The translations under genes were made by a program, and so were the position numbers. A stretch of DNA of 19,826 nucleotides from Parachlorella kessleri (lineage: Eukaryota > Chlorophyta > Trebouxiophyceae > Chlorellales > Chlorellaceae): positions 1 to 19,826 of the forward strand of contig BBXU01001000.1 in assembly GCA_001598975.1 (NCBI GenBank). Direction: 5' to 3'. Below the pieces are notes generated by a model. It was not told where the DNA came from and ran no database searches. It was given only the letters and a program-made list of their open reading frames with translations. Every line of letters starts with the position of its first letter. Position 1 is the first letter of the stretch. This document shows, piece by piece, positions 17,801 to 19,826 of the stretch.

Positions 17801-19740
17801 TCCTTTCTTGCAGGGCTGCCTGCCTGCCTGCCTGTCTGCCTGCCTGCCTGCAGATGAGGGCACCGGAGTCACATTGGACAAGGACAGTCCTCGCTCAATA
17901 GAACGCTCTTATGCCGAACTGATGATTGCAGAGCTACGGAGGCTACCAGCACCGCCACCGAGGCTGCGCAGGGGGATCCTGTGCTGGCCATAGCCCTCAG
18001 GACAGGAGTCTCTGATGGTAGGCAGAGCATGTGGAGCAATGGGGGTTGGTGGTTGAGGGCCATGCACCGGCACGCGATTGCCCTGCAAGGGTGTCGCAGG
18101 CAGGCCTTCGATTTACAAAGCTTGCTGCGCTGGCTCGAATGGGGAGCTGATGTCAGGGTATGTCATGTCCCTCAAACGCTGTGGGCATTTTCATGCGCTC
18201 GTCTGGACAACAGCTCCTGCGCTCTCCTGTGCGGCTGCGGCGCAATGGCAAGCAACAAAAAATGCCCAGCCCCTAACAGGTAGCAGCTACTGGTGTACAC
18301 CAAGCCGCTCTTGCCTGCCTGGAAGTGCAGACAGCGCGGCTGAGTCCGCTGCGTCGCAGAAGCGCATGAGCCGGCAGAGCCTGGAGACGTCCGCTCTCCG
18401 CATGTGGATCATTGATTTTAAGACGCTGGAGCTGCAGCGGCAGGTTGGGGAGGGCTCCTTTGGCAGGGTGAGCTGAGTCTTGGTCTGTCAGTATTGGTGG
18501 CAGGGACACATCTTGCCTCTGCTGATCGTCGTCTAACTGCATAACCACCTCGTGGGGTCTGCTGCTGTGTCATGTCACATCTAGCACGGGAAGCTGGCCA
18601 GTGACCTTCTGCACAGAGTTGCACTTTGGGTTGTGTGGCCTTCTGCCTGTGTGTTGAGCCTACTACCCTGCCCTGCCCTGCCAGGTGTATGTGGCCACGT
18701 GGCAGCACACTCTTGTGGCTGTGAAGATCCTGCTCAACACCGCAATGGATGTGTACAGCGAGGACGCGGTCAAGCAGGGTCTCACACTCTCAAACCCGGT
18801 GCTGGAGAACCTCCAAAAGGTGTGAACGGGCTGTCTGATGGCCACGGATGCATGGACATACTAGAGACGACCAAGCTGGCTGTTATGCTGCCGAAGCTGG
18901 TGCGTGGACGTGCGCAAGCCTTGCCTGCACCCTCCTGGGGTTGCACCTGGGGTTCCAACCTTCTTGCTTTGAGGAGGTGCCTTGTGTTCTTTTGGTAAGA
19001 TCCCCTTCACAATTGAGGCGTTGCACGTGTTGAATAAGTGAATGAATAAATAAATAAACACGCCCAGGCCTTGCCGCCCAACCGTAGCTGGGTGTTGAGT
19101 GATGCTCTGTGGGCACCGGTCAGGGGCGTGGGTTGAGGGAGCGCCACCGGTTGCACCTCTTGGGCATGTAGTCCACAAGGTAGCCTCAGGCGCTACCAGG
19201 TGGGGGGCGAGGGTGGGTACGACCCATCCTGCCTCCCAGCTGGATCTCAGCTGCAGCCCAGCAAGAGACAACCCATGCCCTGGGGGGGTGTGCGCCATGC
19301 TGGGATGGAGGAGCTGGCAGTTGGGGAGACGCTCTACCGTGGATGTGGAGCTTTTGCATTAGGTTGGGGGCATCAGTGCTAGTGGGCTCAGCTTTTCTAA
19401 CTGCCCCTGTTGCATCTCTCTTCCGATTGTAAGGCTCTTTGATGTACTCGCAGCAGCACCCCCTCTCTTGCAATGACTTGCCTGGAGGTCCCCTCCCACA
19501 CACACTATACCACCATCACCCACCCACTGCTCCCGCCCATGTCAATCCTGCGAGCAGGAGGCGGCCTTGATGTGCTCTTTGCGGCACCCATCCATTGTGA
19601 CCTTCCTGGGGGTTTGCACCGTCCCACCCTGTGTTGTCACGGAGTACTGCGCGCGGGGTTCCCTAGCTGACGTGTTGCGCAATGCGAGGCAGTCACCATC
19701 GGCAGCGGCCAAGCTTGACTGGCCGCGGCGGCTAAATATG
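12857..19740 (+). CDS. LRR receptor-like TKL kinase, gene 2 (3' partial, with an in-frame stop)
   Basis: Exons: 12857-13137, 13428-13570, 13688-13816, 14070-14296, 14530-14676, 15014-15157, 15404-15572, 15801-15841, 16179-16386, 16600-16677, 17038-17133, 17506-17602, 17854-18017, 18331-18467, 18685-18819, 19558-19740, with the rest beyond the window. From 15014 on, each exon pairs with one of gene 1 in the same phase. Start ATG 12857 is chosen because it places a typical signal peptide at the N terminus; an in-frame ATG at 12788 would add 23 residues. The ectodomain and transmembrane helix are intact. Exon 17854-18017 has TGA at 17855-17857, so this model gives 587 residues without a kinase, yet later kinase exons remain open and well conserved. 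Either a recently inactivated receptor kinase, a truncated LRR receptor-like protein, or a gene with splicing I cannot see. Confidence 0.75.
13428..15572 (+). other. LRR exons of gene 2 (13428-13570, 13688-13816, 14070-14296, 14530-14676, 15014-15157, 15404-15572)
   Basis: About 13 tandem LRRs, mostly exactly 24 residues, for example VFNVSVNRLEGTLPP, TLALSQNYFEGTIPSSW, VLALANCNFTGPLP and QLWLSDNKLTGSIS. The plant-type core LTGTIP and the family-specific W-x-LP spacing recur. Exons 14530-14676 and 15014-15157 are symmetrical, phase 0, and encode two repeats each. Potential N-glycosylation sites occur (NVT, NFT, NNS). The last exon ends GCNFT in phase 1, as in gene 1. Confidence 0.88.
14770..14801. 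repeat. (CAGC)8 microsatellite in an intron of gene 2
   Basis: Eight perfect CAGC units in the intron 14677-15013, followed by cggcc. Likely length-variable between strains; no coding effect seen. Confidence 0.93.
15801..15841 (+). other. 41-base micro-exon, LRR C-terminal cap of gene 2
   Basis: With the carried G it reads VIVMPQSGEGFCGE, then the donor gtgaga. Same length and phase as 1180-1220 in gene 1, with 12 of 14 residues the same. Confidence 0.85.
16179..16386 (+). other. Pro/Ser-rich stalk exon of gene 2
   Basis: Opens VPSSPPYYNVTSFDATG, contains a Cys in HSCPQGTPPPYTYPP, and ends SASPSPPPSPG in phase 1 before gtaacc. It is nine bases longer than the gene 1 exon, and the two differ most in the middle. 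Same inferred role as a wall-type glycoprotein stalk. Confidence 0.83.
16600..17133 (+). other. Transmembrane exons of gene 2 (16600-16677 and 17038-17133)
   Basis: Joined translation: Gly/Ser stretch, then VGIIVGVAVGVAASVAAIL, GVWWWLRRRRRRRRH. The helix (about residues 509-533) is again split by an intron and followed by eight Arg. The acceptor gatgcag before 17038 gives the same junction as in gene 1. The intron starts with the same weak donor gttggt and its 3' end is nearly identical to that of gene 1. Confidence 0.85.
17506..18017 (+). other. Juxtamembrane exons of gene 2, the second with an in-frame TGA
   Basis: Exon 17506-17602 reads SLGGDLESSTGQ and ends LSSR across the junction (cg|gtgaga). 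Exon 17854-18017 aligns to gene 1 exon 3532-3722: the first 18 codons align without gaps, shared residues include LLC and DDC, and the end AAQGDPVLAIALRTGVSD is nearly identical. Its second codon is TGA (17855-17857), where gene 1 has TAC. The exon length keeps phase for the next exon. The stronger upstream acceptor at 17812-17813 does not avoid a stop, and the AG at 17857-17858 would put the rest out of frame. Confidence 0.75.
17814..17853. repeat. TGCC-type microsatellite immediately before a splice acceptor
   Basis: A run of (tgcc/ctgc) units with one tgtctg interruption forms the pyrimidine tract of the acceptor cag at 17851-17853. Gene 1 has a shorter, less regular version before 3532. 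Length changes here could alter acceptor use next to the in-frame TGA. Confidence 0.85.
18331..19740 (+). other. Kinase exons of gene 2 (18331-18467, 18685-18819, 19558-19740), downstream of the stop
   Basis: Same lengths (137, 135, 183) and phases as in gene 1. They encode LQRQVGEGSFGR (glycine loop), VYVATWQHTLVAVKILL (VAVK Lys), EAALMCSLRHPSIVTFLG and the hinge VTEYCARGSLADVLR, ending KLDWPRRLNM before gtaggc. Most differences from gene 1 are conservative or silent and none breaks a kinase motif, so the exons look constrained until recently. The catalytic loop and the rest of the kinase lie beyond the window. Confidence 0.82.
18820..19557 (+). other. Enlarged intron of gene 2 with an AATA tract
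   Basis: 738 bases, against 377 for the matching intron of gene 1. The beginning still resembles the gene 1 intron, then an (AATA)-rich tract (19031-19059) and unrelated DNA follow. No open frame of interest. The extra DNA may be an inserted short element; the A/T-rich tract would suit a retroelement tail, but no element ends were identified. Confidence 0.5.
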
Positions 19741-19799
19741 GTAGGCGGCTGGGCTGCTGTTCCGCCGCTAACATCGGCGGGTGCTTGACAAATCAGGAA

Positions 19800-19826
19800 T
19801 CCCCTCCCTAATTCTGCCTGCTTTTT
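19800..19826 (+). repeat. Start of a further copy of the repeat found at 12065-12091
   Basis: The last 27 bases of the window are identical to 12065-12091. The bases before (19799 and leftwards) do not match. It lies in the intron that follows exon 19558-19740, so either a copy of the repeat is inserted there or the sequence was ended or joined at a dispersed repeat during assembly. Confidence 0.8.

Noticed and set aside
18940..18960. ggggttccaacc resembling a polymerase III B box near the intron insert
   Set aside because: No A box at a fitting distance and no tRNA-like fold; not called as tRNA or SINE.

Overview
The window looks like nuclear DNA of a green alga, most likely a chlorophyte. 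The genes are split into many short exons by introns of roughly 80-740 bases with GT-AG borders. The DNA is GC-rich with CAGC/TGCC microsatellites, the membrane-proximal linker is rich in Ser-Pro repeats like algal wall glycoproteins, and the only convincing poly(A) signal is TGTAA. I found no bacterial operon, CRISPR array, rRNA or tRNA. The species is not identifiable from sequence alone.

The main content is a tandem pair of paralogous receptor-like kinase genes on the + strand, about 14.7 kb apart. Both have plant-type leucine-rich repeats (LRRs), a Pro/Ser-rich stalk, one transmembrane helix, an Arg-rich juxtamembrane segment and a TKL (Raf-like) kinase domain. Gene 1 (305-7390) enters the window already inside the LRR region and runs to its stop; 16 exons join without a frame break into 699 residues. 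Its kinase has the usual catalytic residues, except that DFG is replaced by DFN. Gene 2 (12857 to the window end) shows the 5' half: start codon, signal peptide, LRR N-terminal cap, about 13 LRRs, stalk, transmembrane helix and the first kinase exons. It leaves the window after the hinge region of the kinase. In the exon after the juxtamembrane segment, gene 2 has an in-frame TGA (17855-17857) where gene 1 has TAC, although the exon length still fits. As spliced here it would encode a 587-residue membrane LRR protein with no kinase.

Between the genes (about 7.9-12.85 kb) there is no intact gene. A minus-strand stretch (8537-9576) keeps coding-like reading frames but has a stop and a frame change, and looks like a decayed gene. 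At 10491-12156 there is a 1.67 kb element bounded by 104-base inverted repeats about 90% identical, probably non-autonomous. The first 27 bases of one repeat-derived sequence reappear exactly at the end of the window, inside an intron of gene 2. Several near-perfect palindromes lie in or beside this element.

The most interesting aspect is the receptor design. An LRR ectodomain joined to a Raf-like TKL kinase, rather than the RLK/Pelle kinase of land plants, would be an independent route to an LRR receptor kinase. The pair would consist of one full receptor and one possibly kinase-less partner or pseudogene.
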